Shown here piece by piece: positions 1-12,700 of a DNA stretch of 64,000 nucleotides (position 1 is the stretch's first letter; the number at the start of each line of letters is the position of its first letter). The stretch is from Casuarius casuarius. Taxonomy: Eukaryota; Chordata; Aves; Casuariiformes; Casuariidae. Position numbers and translations under genes: made by a program. The stretch spans positions 1,178,001 through 1,242,000 of the forward strand of contig PTFA01000038.1 of the NCBI GenBank assembly GCA_003342895.1, given 5' to 3'. Below the pieces are notes generated by a model, which ran no database searches, was not told where the DNA came from, and saw nothing but the letters and a program-made list of their open reading frames with translations.

Positions 1-2100
1 GCAAGGCTAAACATATGATCTCCGATTTCCAGGTAGTAGTTATTCATCACTTACATCTTCACGGACTGCTTAGATCCGCCGTCCCAGCCTGCACACCGCC
101 ATCCAGCCACGCACTGCCACATCAGCCACATTATTTCTGCTGCAGATCCCGAGATGAGTTATAACTCTGCCACTGGCCTCAGTGACACTGCACTGACCCA
201 GCATGCAGAAAAGGGACAGTCCCCCCCATGCAGGCCACTCTCGGGATGGTGACAGAGAGGAAGCAGCAAGAGGTTGGCAGAAAAAGAATAAAACAGGGTT
301 TTTTTTGCACACAGGCACCCCTTTCCTTCAGCTGACCTTCACCACTAGTTTAAATGGACCTCACTCTACACCTTCTCCCCAAACCTCCCTTATCACAGCA
401 CTTGGGCTCCCCTGGTGCAGCGGATGCTCCTAAAAATTAATCTGTATCGCAGGCAAAATTCACCCACTAGCAAGAGCCAGAAAAAGTGAGCATAAGCCAG
501 ATGTGCCCATCACCCTTGTGCAGGGTCCTCACAGCTTGGGATAGAGCATCTCTGCTGCAACCTTGCAGAGCAAAAAGGTGCAACAGCACCCTGTAAACAG
601 GCTGAATCTCTACTAGATCTCATAGACTTTTATCATCATGAAGGACACTCGGTATTGCTGATTTANATCATCTACGATCTGACTCCTGCCCTGTACAAAA
701 GCACTAAGTAACCCAAGCAATCCACCATCCGCATCGCAAAAGCTCACTGCCCAGTGACTTCCACGTGCAGGAGCCTGCCACGTCTCAGCAGATACCTCAG
801 AGAAGACACATTTCCCTCCGAACCTCTGCAGCGGGACTAGCAGGAACAGAACTTGTAACACAAGACAAAAGTCATTTTTTTTCCCCCCACAAAACCTGAT
901 GTTTGGGCTAACAGCGATTGTTACATGCAAAAATCTTAACAGTCCCTTGGGGATGTACAGACACTTGGAAGCTTCTGCGCAAGAAATACCTCCATGTGGA
1001 CAAGACAGCCACCCAAATGCAATTGCTCCAGGACAGTCCTAGTTCTAGGGCAGGAGCACTCAGAGCATCTCGGAGGCTACAGATACCCTTGAGAGCACTG
1101 GATTTAAGACCTTCCTCCCTCCTCCGCAAAGACTTCTCATCCCACCAGACCTTTTCCCAGAGCAATGCTACCCAGTCTTTTTTCCCTGAACCATCTAGTT
1201 ATCAATCGGGTCACTCTGTTGCNTAGCGTGGAGGCTCCTGGCCGTAGCAGGTTTGTACAGCAGCCTGGGCTTCACCCAACCAGGGCCATTTTTTCAAGCT
1301 ATTTCATCTTTAAGCACTANCTGAACTCCGTCCATCCACCCATCCCTCCGAGGGCCCAGCCCGCACGCTCGCTGTTTGCACAGCGTCCTATGCAAGAGGT
1401 TGGCCGGCTCCTTCCAGGATCTAGCCATGCACGGCCCAGGCCTGCCTCACCAAGCACGTTACCCGCTGGACTTTGTCCCATGCGATTTTTACAGCACCGA
1501 GCCAAAGCCTGGCTCAGCTCCACCCTCTGCTTTCACTGCTGCTGTGGCTTTTCCTCCNTAGGCTGTGCCGGATCCTCTGCCAGCCTGGAGCATACGCAAC
1601 GGGGGGAGCTTTCATGGAAGCGNTAAGTCTCGCCATCCTTCCGCAGGTGAGGTCCACCCCTCCTGAATCCTTCTGCAGAAANATCCATGCTTCATGAGCA
1701 AGAGGTGTAAAACAGAAGCCAACATGGATTTTAACTCAGGAGAGCAGGACAACCTGCAGCCTACTACAGGTTCTCACTAAACTCAGAGTTACTTGGTCTT
1801 TGCTAACATTTATGTGGGAATCTTCCAGGGAAGGAAGAAGTGTTTAGGGAAGTGTTAAGGAGCTGAATCTCCCTCCTCTTGGCAGGACAAGCACACCTTT
1901 CGGCCTTGGCTTCTAAAAGCCCTGGAAGTCCAGGTCAAAGGCTCCAGGTAGCCCCACTGCCGCTCGTCCAGCCCCACTGGCGGCCTCTCCATAGCGGCTG
2001 CATTAAGATGCCTCAGACACAAGCTGGAACCTGAGACCTGACGCAGCGACGACACACAACAGCTCATCCACCGCAGATCACAGAGAAGGGGAAGCAGCGG
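1..2100. other. Non-coding stretch, no gene recognised
   Basis: I see no exon with recognisable protein similarity or convincing splice sites in this stretch. Short open frames on both strands have unremarkable compositions and are interrupted by Ns (for example near 666, 1223 and 1320). The GC content and number of CpG dinucleotides rise towards the right end. It could be intron or intergenic DNA of a gene whose promoter is the CpG-rich block that follows. Confidence 0.5.
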
Positions 2101-4466
2101 CAAGGGCTGCTAGAAGACGCCAGGCTTGCTGCAAACACGCATGCCCCCGGCTTGGTGACCACTTCCCTCCGTGGCTGCTGCTGCAGAGGGTGAGCCAGCT
2201 TTGGGCCAAATTCCTCCACGTTCCCCACCACAGGCCACGATGATGTTGCGGTGTCCAACTCTGCGGGCTCAGCTGGGCTTCAAGCCCCAGCGCCCTTCCC
2301 CGCGGACGGCAGCACATGCTCCGAGCACCCAGGAGGCCAAGAGGCATTCAGCTTTCCGAGCCAACTGTGCTGCCCGAAAATCCTTTCCCCATCGGAAAAA
2401 AAGGCGCTGGGCCAGAGGCAATGCCCCTGCCAGCTGGGGAGCGCTCCGAGCACAAAACAAAGCCGGTCCGTGCTGCACCAGGAGAGGATCTCACTGCCGG
2501 AGGGTCGGACGCGGCTCAGCCAGTTGCATGCACAAAGCTGTTCCTCCTCTCCGTCCAGGGGCTCCACACTGTTGTGCCGGGACCATCGGCNGTGCAACCC
2601 CGGCAGCTCTCCGGTATCGCGCGAGAGCGCTCTCGCACTTGTCCTCCCTTCCCAGGTTTCACCGCGACGGGCGATTATTCCGCAGGGAGCAATCTGCTTT
2701 GAAGAAGAGGGCACCCTCCTCTTGGAGGCATCGTGGCTTTCGCTTTCCCATGGCGTTAAAGATCAGACGGGCGAGATGGATTTGGCTGGACGTCGGGGTA
2801 TTTCCGCCGTGATGAATAGCAAGATTGCTCGGCCAAAGCGGCTCCGAACTGCGGGGACGGACGGAAAACAAACAAAAACGCNCGGGCGCACGTGCTCACC
2901 CGGCGGCTCCCTTCCCCGGCAGAACTGCGCTCGCCTGGTCTCCTTGGGGGAAAAGCGGCACAGGTCGGATGCTGGCCACNGCGTTTAGCACGTCAGATGA
3001 GGACTCGGGCAGCGCAGGGTGCTGGCCAAGCCCATGGAGACGGCGCTTCAAGCAAAACCGGGATGATACTTCACGCTTGCATCTGGCAAAGTCGGATGCG
3101 GACGGAATCCACAGCTCCCCCAGCGCAGCCAGCCACGGAGCNCGCTGCAGAGCAGCGAGCAAAGACATCCGGGGGAGGAAAAAACCCACGCGACTAGCCT
3201 AAAAACCACGCAGAAACTAAACGCAGAGTCAAACNGGAGCCTGTAAGTCCCAACTGCAACGTCGTAACCTTCAAAGTCAACCGAGTGGGTGGAGAAAGCC
3301 CAGCACGCGAGAGCGCAGCATCACGGACCGCGTTAGCGCCCAGGAGCAGCGGCACGGACTCGCCGTCCGCGATATCGCGCTCCGGCCCAGCACGCGTCGA
3401 GCGTGCAAAACCGGGCGCTTGGAGAAGGCGGAAAAAGGCACCAGAAAGAAACGCGATCCCAACCGGAGCACACGGAGCCAGCGGAGCAGCAGGTGGNGAG
3501 AGCGCCGGCCCCGCAGCTGCAGGATGCATCACTCCTTCGACGCTTTCCCGAAGGCATTCACAGAAACTGCCTGCTCACTTATTTCACCTTGCGATGCTTA
3601 AATGAGAAAAATAAACACAGTGTGGGGATTCATGGCAAGCCGGCCAGCTTCGGGATCAGGGGGCCATTTATAGCTTTTCCGAGAAAACAGCCTTTGAAGG
3701 CTGGTGGAAGGAAAGAAAAAAAAAACCAAGTTGAACTCTGCATTCCCCTTTTTGCGGCTGGATAACACATTTTCCACCTCCCCGGTGCATGGCTGACAGC
3801 GTGCCCATTTCCACGCGTCGCACAGGGCCGCCGAGACGGGAGCAGAGGCGACGGAGCCCAGCAGCCGCCAGCATCGCTGAGCGATACCGACGCATCGCCC
3901 CCGGGCGCACACGGACACGGCACGGCTGCGGGCATCCGACAGATGTAAAACCCACGGAAAAAACTGCGGTACCAACGCCAGTTTAGAGAACGAACATAGG
4001 AGAAAGCCTCCAAGCCCACGTGCCACCAGGCTGGCCGCCCNTCCAGCCACGCGCCCCGTCTCCAGCAGAGCAGTGTTAACAAGCTGCAAAGCCTCCAGGA
4101 GAGGGAAGCCCCGATCCCGCAGGAGCCTCGGGAAACCTGGAAGCCCCTGTTATACTTAACGCCANCCTAGGGCTCTGAAACACTCGGATGCAACCGTTGC
4201 AACACGGGCAGTTGCGTGCAAGGCTGCAGACGAAGCCAATCTCATGCACAAGCGAGGAGTTTCCCCATGCGCGGAGCGACATCGAGCTGCACGTGCCGGA
4301 CTGGAAAAATTTGCAAGTCGCCACNAAAGGAAATTCTGCCAAACGGCTCGTACCCAAGAGATCCCTGGGATCGCCCAGATCGGCACAGATCCCAGCTCCC
4401 CGGAGAGGACTCTCCTCCTCCTCTCCCAGCTCCCCATTCCCAGCCGGCCTCTCCTCCGCGCTGGCT

Positions 4467-4673
4467 GGAGGGGAGAGCGCCCTGCGTTTCTGTCTGCACA
4501 CCGATGCGTTCAACACAGTCCCCAGCACGCTCTGAACCAGAAGCGGGTCTATGCAAATAAATATATATATATATATATAGGAGGGGAGAGCGCCCTGCGT
4601 TTCTGTCTGCACACCGATGCGTTCAACACAGTCCCCAGCACGCTCTGAACCAGAAGCGGGTCTATGCAAATAA

Positions 4674-4692
<19 letters not shown>
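4467..4692. repeat. 113-bp tandem duplication ending in an (AT)n microsatellite
   Basis: A 113-bp unit occupies 4467-4579 and is repeated essentially identically at 4580-4692. Both copies begin with ggaggggagagcgcc and end with the same atgcaaataaata followed by a TA run. The near-identity suggests a recent duplication, possibly by slippage or unequal exchange at the TA tract. The second copy runs on into (CA)n at about 4693-4707 and then an A-rich tail. Confidence 0.9.
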
Positions 4693-4708
<16 letters not shown>

Positions 4709-4735
4709 TATATAAAAAATTAAAAAAAAAAAACA
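4557..4735. repeat. (TA)n / (CA)n microsatellite and A-rich tract
   Basis: The stretch has alternating TA runs at about 4559-4579 and 4672-4692, then a (CA)n run, a short TA run and an A-rich tail. It overlaps the tandem duplication and interrupts the CpG-rich block. Confidence 0.85.
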
Positions 4736-5164
4736 AACACTTCTTTCCAAGGAGCGTCTGGCCGGGGAAAGCCTTCAAGCTGGCACACGACTTCCCCCTC
4801 CGCTCCCAGCCCAGCCTCACAGCGCCGGCAACGTAACCGCTCCGGTAGCGTGGGCTCGGCGCCGGCTCGCCCCGTCAGGGCACGGTCGCTCGGCTGCTGC
4901 GGAAGAGCTGGGCGCCCACCGCTCCGGCCATGGAGCCTTCCTCCCAGCAGCCTCCTCATCCTCGCGGCTCTGCCCAGGGCCGGCCGCCGTGCCAGCCCGT
5001 GCCCCTGGACTTTGCTCGCCCGGCGAGCCAGGGCTGGCGNGAGAGACCACGGCGCGGGCACCCTGCTCGCCCAACGCTCGGCATCGCGGCGGGACCCCGG
5101 CCACTGCCAAGGGCAACGCGGCCGCGTTACACCCCGCAGGCAAATGCATCCTCATAACACGATA

Positions 5165-5262
5165 CCATATATATAAAAAAGTGTGTATATATATATATGA
5201 GTATATATATAAGTGTGTATATATATATATATGCGCACACACATATATACATATATAGACAT
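5165..5262. repeat. Compound TA/TG/CA microsatellite
   Basis: About 100 bp of alternating purine-pyrimidine DNA (tatata, gtgtgta, gcgcacacaca). It lies between CpG-rich segments and could adopt non-B structure. Length polymorphism is expected. Confidence 0.85.
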
Positions 5263-5459
5263 CTGGGGTCTGTAACGCAGCTGGCGGCGCGGGGCGACGC
5301 TGAGGAAAGCAAGTTGCGGCTCGCAGGCGGAGCAGCCGCCGCAAGGCGAGTCCCGAACCGGAGCCGGAGCCGGACCGGGCCCCGGCAGCCACCGCCGCAC
5401 GCCGGGGGGAGCAGGGGGGTGCAGCCGGAGCCCGAGCCCCACGCGAAACTCAAGGAGAA

Positions 5460-5543
5460 AAAGAAAAAATAAATAAATAAAAAAAATTAAAAAATTAAAA
5501 ATAAAATAAAAAATAAACAAATAGAATAAAATAAAATAAAATC
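5460..5543. repeat. A-rich (AAATA/AAAAT)n low-complexity tract
   Basis: About 84 bp is almost entirely A with spaced T, built from aaataaata and aaaataaaat units. It sits abruptly between two very GC-rich segments. It could be the tail of a retroposed copy, but I see no element body next to it. Confidence 0.8.
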
Positions 5544-5718
5544 GCGGCGAGTCGCGCCCGCAGCCCGCCCCCGCCCCGGCGGCGCTGCCCCGCCGCAGCA
5601 CGAGCCCCCTCCCCGCGGGCCTTACCCCGTCCGGCGGCGCGGCTACCGGCGCAGCGCCATGCCCGGCGCCTCGCAGCACCGCGGGCCCAGCGCCGAGCAC
5701 CGCCCGCCCGCCCGGGCA

Positions 5719-6408
5719 NNNNNNNNNNNNNNNNNNNNNNNNNNNNNNNNNNNNNNNNNNNNNNNNNNNNNNNNNNNNNNNNNNNNNNNNNNNNNNNNNN
5801 NNNNNNNNNNNNNNNNNNNNNNNNNNNNNNNNNNNNNNNNNNNNNNNNNNNNNNNNNNNNNNNNNNNNNNNNNNNNNNNNNNNNNNNNNNNNNNNNNNNN
5901 NNNNNNNNNNNNNNNNNNNNNNNNNNNNNNNNNNNNNNNNNNNNNNNNNNNNNNNNNNNNNNNNNNNNNNNNNNNNNNNNNNNNNNNNNNNNNNNNNNNN
6001 NNNNNNNNNNNNNNNNNNNNNNNNNNNNNNNNNNNNNNNNNNNNNNNNNNNNNNNNNNNNNNNNNNNNNNNNNNNNNNNNNNNNNNNNNNNNNNNNNNNN
6101 NNNNNNNNNNNNNNNNNNNNNNNNNNNNNNNNNNNNNNNNNNNNNNNNNNNNNNNNNNNNNNNNNNNNNNNNNNNNNNNNNNNNNNNNNNNNNNNNNNNN
6201 NNNNNNNNNNNNNNNNNNNNNNNNNNNNNNNNNNNNNNNNNNNNNNNNNNNNNNNNNNNNNNNNNNNNNNNNNNNNNNNNNNNNNNNNNNNNNNNNNNNN
6301 NNNNNNNNNNNNNNNNNNNNNNNNNNNNNNNNNNNNNNNNNNNNNNNNNNNNNNNNNNNNNNNNNNNNNNNNNNNNNNNNNNNNNNNNNNNNNNNNNNNN
6401 NNNNNNNN
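5719..6408. other. Assembly gap (690 Ns)
   Basis: An unbroken run of N. GC-rich promoter-like DNA lies on its left and an 89-bp minisatellite on its right, so both GC content and tandem repetition may explain the failed assembly. The true length is unknown. Confidence 0.99.
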
Positions 6409-6790
6409 CCAGGACGGGACCAGAGGGTGCCACAGCCCACGTCAGCCTTGGGAACCCCCCATCCTGCAGCCTGGATTGGACCCAAGAGGTCTCACAGCCA
6501 GGATGGGACCAGGGGGTGCCACAGCCCGTGTCAGCCGTGGGAACCCCCCATCCTGCAGCCTGGATTGGACCCAAGAGGTCTCACAGCCAGGATGGGACCA
6601 GGGGGTGCCACAGCCCAGACTGGACTGGAGGGACCTCCATCCCGCAGCCNGGATCAGACCCAGGAGGTTCCACAGTCTGGATGGGACCAGGACGACCCCC
6701 CATCCTTCATCCCAGCTCAGACCTGGGGGCGTCCCACAGCCCGGATCAGCCTGGGGGGTCTCACATCCCAGATCGGCCCTGNGACACCCT
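6409..6790. repeat. Higher-order minisatellite, 89-bp unit
   Basis: Two nearly perfect 89-bp units start at 6409 and 6498. A third at 6587 matches at first and then diverges, and decayed copies continue to about 6790. Each unit contains three related subunits of about 27-34 bp, built on a CC-GGAT-GGACC core and ending in CACAG. The array starts at the gap edge, so further copies are probably missing. The region is open in several frames only because the unit lacks stops. Confidence 0.88.
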
Positions 6791-9700
6791 TCCCCATACT
6801 GTCTCAGCTTTCGGGTGGTGGTAGTGGCTTTGCATTCAAGGAGGACGGAGGTTGCACTGTTGCTGTTAAGGCGGCTTGTGCACCTCCCATCCGATGGCTA
6901 CTGGGACTTTCCGAAAGAGGGGGACCAGGACAAAGCCACCTCATTTGGAGGTGAAAAGCAGAGAGCTGATGAGCAATACGAAGTGTTGAGCTCACCGGAC
7001 TCCCAGAGAAGCAAGTTTATGAGCTGAAACGTTGCAGAAGCTGGTGAAGCTTTGCCTCGCCGCAGCCTCCTGCAACGCCGTGCTTTCCCCCTGCAGCAGA
7101 TACGTGAAGATGGGGTGAAGGGATTGCTCTGACCGCTCGGTTTGGTTTTGCCTTTTTTGGGGGGAACTGAACCAAAAATGAGACACAGTTAAGACACAAG
7201 GATGGTGGGAGGCTGTTGGCTGCTCCCGGGCTCGGAGCCAGTGTCGCAGATCTGCTTGGGGCTTCGTGGGTGGCTCCTGGGGGGAGGCAGAGCAGCCCCG
7301 GGGCTGCTCTGGTTTACACCCCCTGTCCCAAGCCTCCTCCTTGCATCNGAGTCCCTTTAAGGTGGGGAGAGCCCCCAGTGGCTTAAAGGCAAAATTCACC
7401 CCGCACAAAGGGTCGGCACCAGCCTTGTGCCTCGAAGATGGATGGGAGCGGGGCCTGTTGGGTACCGGGTCTGGCTCACGCTGACGGGAAAGAGAGAGGA
7501 TCCATGCGGGGGGGGATGAGTAAGTAAGAAAACCTTTCTGAGCATTTCACCGTTTACTACACGTGTTGTAGAGAGGAACGGTGACAAGGTCAGTTGAAGA
7601 TTTTTGAGGGGAGAGAGAAAAAAACCAGGATCCTAAACCCAGAGCCGTTCCCCCTAAGTTTTTACGGACTTGCTGCTGCGAGAAAGTTGGAGCCGTTGCC
7701 TGTAAAGGCAGCAGAAACCCCAACCAGGGACCCCTCCTGAGAGACTCAGGTCTCACATCTCCGTATATGATCGCGTGACCTATTAATAAAATCCATAGAA
7801 ACCAATTCTGTGTACCAAATAACAGCAGATGGCTCCAGCCCAAACCGCTCCGGGTTCCCTCACTCCATAAATGATTTTACTAGGCCAGTCGTGAGCTCAG
7901 TGTAACTGAATAGGTTTCACTCTCCCCTCTCTCCCTCCCCCTCCCCAGAATATTTGTGCAGCTTTCGGAGAGGCATCCAGGGGGACCGAGCTGTTGCTGG
8001 AAGGAACCGCTGACTCCGGCTTGCCTCATCAGTTTGGGAAGCGCCGTAAGTCTATCCTAAGCCACCTGGCTTTGGGAAGGAGGTTGCCTTTCTCTGCACC
8101 TTCCCTCCAGCTCTTGCAGCTTTTAATAACATTCGGGTAACTTGGCACATTGGAAATGTTTTGGCTCCTACCCATCGGGGATGGATGTAATGAATTCCTG
8201 TGCTGCAGATGCATTTAGGAAATAAATCACATGTGTTTACCTTGGGAACCAGGCACAGAGCCCCAGCACTTCAGGGTCAAGTTTTTAAGCCACTTTTTTA
8301 GCCTCCTGGTTTTCAATGGCAATCAGGCAAGTACCAATTGCTTCGGAAAACCCCGTCCAAGCATCTCTTCCCTGAAGCTCTTTGATGCCCCAGAAATCCA
8401 GCTATGGGGATTTCATTTCAATGAATGATCATCAGGGTATGTAAAACGCGTTTCCACTGATGTCACCTGCACTTTGCTGATGTGTGTGCTGAGGATCCGG
8501 CCCTGCGTTCTGCCTCCCTGAGTGGCTCTTGAAGACATTTATAAAGCTTGGAAGAAGGATGAATGGAGACGTATGGCTTTGTGTGTAGTTCCATGTTGTC
8601 ATGGTACAAATGTGCTGTAGCAACCCTCGCCACGCTTCTGGAGAGAAGGGAAAACCTGGCAGAGAGCGCACNGCAGAGAGCAATAGTAAAACCAATGCGA
8701 TGCAGACAGCGGTTGTTGTGGATACACGTGTGCTGGGGNATAAAACAGCCACAGGGCTACTCTCCATCCCTGAAAACACCAGGCATGGCGTACCCTCTAT
8801 CCTACAGCCAAGCTCCCTTCTTCTCCAAACCAGCGTGCCCAAACCGCCGCAGAAGACCTTGGTGCGTGCAGCCTCCCAAGCCATGCCAGGGCATTGCCTG
8901 GGAATGCGCTAGCTGGCCAGAGGGAAACCATGCCGTATATCAAACGTATGGACACTCCCAGGCCTGCGCTCTGGTTCTCCTTAGTTTATTGGTACAAATG
9001 TGTCCGGTGGATATACAGGNCTATATCATCCAGATCACATCGTCAGTGAACAGTTTAATGACACAAGTGGGTAACAGTGATCTCTGAGAAATGTTGGNGG
9101 CTCATCCACAGACCAAAACCTGCAAATCGTAGCCCTAGGCTGTTCTATTTATGCTTCTTTTTCTCCGACGTAAGCATTAGTATTTGCTGTGGGGAGAAAA
9201 AGGGGAAGGTACTTGGCTTTTACCTAGCTGCTACTATTTTGGGCTATGTTAGGGTTCCTGCAGGAAGTGAACGCAAATCCCAGGGAGCCNGCCCAATTCT
9301 TACGTGGCTAAGTATGCTCCGTCTAACCTGCAGTTCTCCCATGCCTTCTGTTTGATATAATATCCTTTCTTGCTTCCTGTCGAAACGGCAGCATGAAGCT
9401 GTTGTGTGCTGCGAAACGGGTCAGGCTTTCTCTCCCATAGAGATGGCGGTGCATCAGCGGCGGGTGAAATCATTGCTATACTTAGTCTGCAGCCTGTGAA
9501 GGAATGATGCCATCTCAATTTAAAGAAAAGAAACTAATTATTCAGGGTGGAAAAAAAGGGTGGCAGCCATCCTATGTCCATCTTAGTGTTTCCACCTGAG
9601 AGGAAGCCGTGTTTATTCTACTTAAATGTTCTCCCATTTCCCACATGCTTTGAACCGCTTCTGCGAGGCCAAATGATTTGGGACCTTTCCAACGCATAAG

Positions 9701-12700
9701 CTCGTGCAGGACCTGTAGACTGCCCGTGACTGTGTCGTCCTTCCCAGAGGGGCTTGTGCTGCTCCCAGAACATGGTTAAACACATCCAGAGGTGTGCTGG
9801 GGACAAACGTTTGGGGACAGCATCTCGTCTGTACTTCTGCTCCCATTTTACAAGAATGAACCCCCCGGGCAGGTATGACGATATGCGACGTGGAGCAGGC
9901 GCTCAGATCTGCGACGTGACTGCCCNAACTAGCGGGCAAGAGCAACACAGGATCTCTCCGGCTCAATGGGTTTTGACATTTTTCCTCCGCCGTGGCAGGA
10001 AACTGTTCCCCGCCATCAGCAGACAGCATCTCTCGTGCCACACAACAGATCAACCCCGGGGGTTAGCGCAACCCCCCTCGAGTCAGGGTTTATACCCCCT
10101 CCAGCTGAGGAGCCTGGGGNTCCTTCCCAGACTGGGCAAACAGGGTATTTCTAGCTCCCACTCTGGCGTCAAAGGAAGGTGGCAGCAGCAGCAACCANAC
10201 TTCAAAAAGGAAGGNTGAGTCCTACACTTGGAAGCGAACNGCACAGGCTTCNTGCTGGAGGAGNGATGGACCACGTGGGAATACAGTAACCCCCCATCTG
10301 ATTAGAAAGCTGCTGCGTGATGGGGTCGGTCACAGCTCTCCCTGTGGCTGTGAGCTTCAGTGCAGCATGTGTCCGTGTCCATCCACCTAACCGTATCCAG
10401 CTGATGGAGCAGATTTTGCACATCTTGAGAAACAAGCACCGAAGGCTGAGTGTGACACACAGAGGAAGGCAGCAGCATGCAACAGCCAGCAGTCTCGATC
10501 AACCGAAAGGCTCAGATTTTAACTCATAATTCATCTGAATTGGGTGTGACTACAGTGAGATTAGTTGCATGGATGAATTTTTTTCCTGTTAGTTGTTGCA
10601 CTCGCTTTAATGGCTGCATGTAACTTTCCACGCTGTCTTTGTTCCATGACTCACCTTCTCTGCCCAAACAAGGGGAAAAACAGCTCCAAAAGCGACAAAG
10701 TGGAGAGGGCTTGATTTCTGGGCAGGTTGTTAAGCAAACATCACCGGAGAGCATTTGTCTGTGATGGATTTGCACTTACGCAAGGAGCTGAGATCTTGTG
10801 TCCTCCAAACAATATCTGCAAGGTGACGCTACCTGTCACGCTGGTGAGAGGCGTGGAGCTGAAAGCCCCGGGGAGTTATCATGTCTGTCTTCCAATTGAC
10901 NCAGTTTAGACTTTCTCAGGTAAGGTCAGGACTATCCCAAAATATTTATGGGCTCATCTGGTGTCTAAAACAATGTGGGAAATAGCACGAGAAATACTGT
11001 CCTTGTGGCATTTGCAGCCGAAACTGCAAGAAAGCCAAAAATTGCAGGNGGCATCCTGGGTTTCCATCCCAAGTTCCCAGAAAGTTCAGAGAAAATCTTG
11101 ATAGTTTCCTGGACAGAACCAAGATTCTCTACCCTGCAATTGNCCCCCCTCTACTAAAGTCTAAGGGATAAGAGGACTGAAAGAGCATGGTCCAGACTTG
11201 GCTTTAGCTGCGTGTACCCNGCCTGCCCTGTTCTTTGACTCCACTGACTTCATTAGGATTTTGCTCCCTGGAAATATGATCCTAAATTCTCTAATCCCTC
11301 TCCTGATTTGAAAGGTACTCAGTCTACTGGGATATAGTCAAAGGCACCCATTACAATCACAGCTGCTGTTGCAATCAGTATTTTGTACTCCTGGCTGTAT
11401 TCTTGATGAAGAAGCTCCTACCAGAAGCCTTCAAGCATATTTGTGCTCTTACAGTTGAGACTGAATCATTGTCGTGCACCCATTGAGCCTGAGTTTCTTT
11501 GTATTTCTTCACACACGCACACACACACACACACTTGGAGCTGGATTTTGGCTGACAGAAATCAGGGGAAGTAGTGACTGATTTACCGCAACTGGGGTCT
11601 GTCCCATTAACCATAAACTTATCTGCACACATCAAGTGGAAACCTACAGTTTTTCCTTTACATCTGTCACGAGGGGGAAGAAATCACAGAAACAATCAAA
11701 ACCTGACTGTTTACACATGTTTTGTTTTATAAATGGACTTGTATAGAAAGTTGCAGCACTGTTGCACAGACAGCTCACATAAATCTCTTATCACAAAAGC
11801 CATATGTCCTCATTTCCTCATCTGCGGTAAAATACAAGCAGCAGCACTTCGATAATTAGGAAGCTGGAGGTAAACCACTCGGCATCCAGCACTGGGAAAG
11901 CATATTTGGGTGAAGGTTACGAAACACAAAACAGTGCAAGTCGGTTTTGAGCAGTGTCACTTGTCTGGAGGACTTTCCATTGCACCATCGTAGCCAGTGC
12001 GTTAACNACCCAGTTCCTCCTGGAGGGCACGCTGGAGAAGCTGGAAATATCTGAGACATGCCTGATCCTCCGCCATCAGGCCACAAAATGCAGTGAAGTG
12101 ACCTGCTCCTGTTTGATAATCCCNTCCCTTTGATAATCTCCGGACACGTGGAGGTGGAGAAGGCTGCCTAGGAACGCTCCTGTGAAAAGCTTTCCTATCG
12201 GNCACACGTGGGAGCCGCTGCTCCCTGCACGGAGCTCGTATTGTTCCACCTGGGAAGAAGTAGTGATGAGAGAAGAGCAGAAGGATCCCGCAGGACCACT
12301 CGGACATGTTTTGGCTGCTCCTTTACCCAAAGCTTGGGCAGCTGTCACCCGTGGCCCTTGTTCAGCACTGGTAGGCAAACAAGCCAGTGTCACTCACTTC
12401 ACTTCACCCACGTGTTTCCATAAAGCTACTCTGAGATGGCTAAAAATTAATGGAGTGCACACAATTAGCTCATTGCANTGGCACAGCTGCCATTATGGCA
12501 TGTCTGAGTCCTTCCAATCTTTTATTTTTTCCAAAAGGGAGACATTTCCTAAATTTCAGATCAGCCAGTGATCGTGAAATGCCCTTTCGCCCAGCTTGGT
12601 GTGCTTTGTGTAAGGGGTATTTATTTAATCCATCTGAAACTACATGAGAAAGGAGAGAAATATCCTGGCAGCGAGATAAGATGATTATCTTCCTGGCAAA

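Larger units (their letters stand above)
2100..5718. promoter_or_regulatory. Long CpG-rich block, probable promoter/first-exon region of an unidentified gene
   Basis: About 3.6 kb is unusually rich in CpG and in words such as gcg/cgc, unlike the flanking DNA. It is densest at 2200-4150 and 4740-5718. Vertebrate DNA of this kind normally marks a constitutive or developmental promoter. No open frame in it resembles a known protein and I cannot assign a direction. The right edge runs into an assembly gap, where the first exon may lie. Low-complexity tracts (4560-4715, 5165-5265, 5460-5543) interrupt it. Long open frames here are expected from GC richness and are not evidence of coding. Confidence 0.55.

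Noticed and set aside
2171..2988. Overlapping 200+ codon ORFs in the left CpG-rich block
   Set aside because: Open in several frames at once, broken by Ns and without similarity to known proteins. GC richness suffices to explain them.
5659..6954. Very long ORFs across the N gap on both strands
   Set aside because: Their length is made of Ns, and the flanking parts are GC-rich promoter DNA and a stop-free minisatellite.
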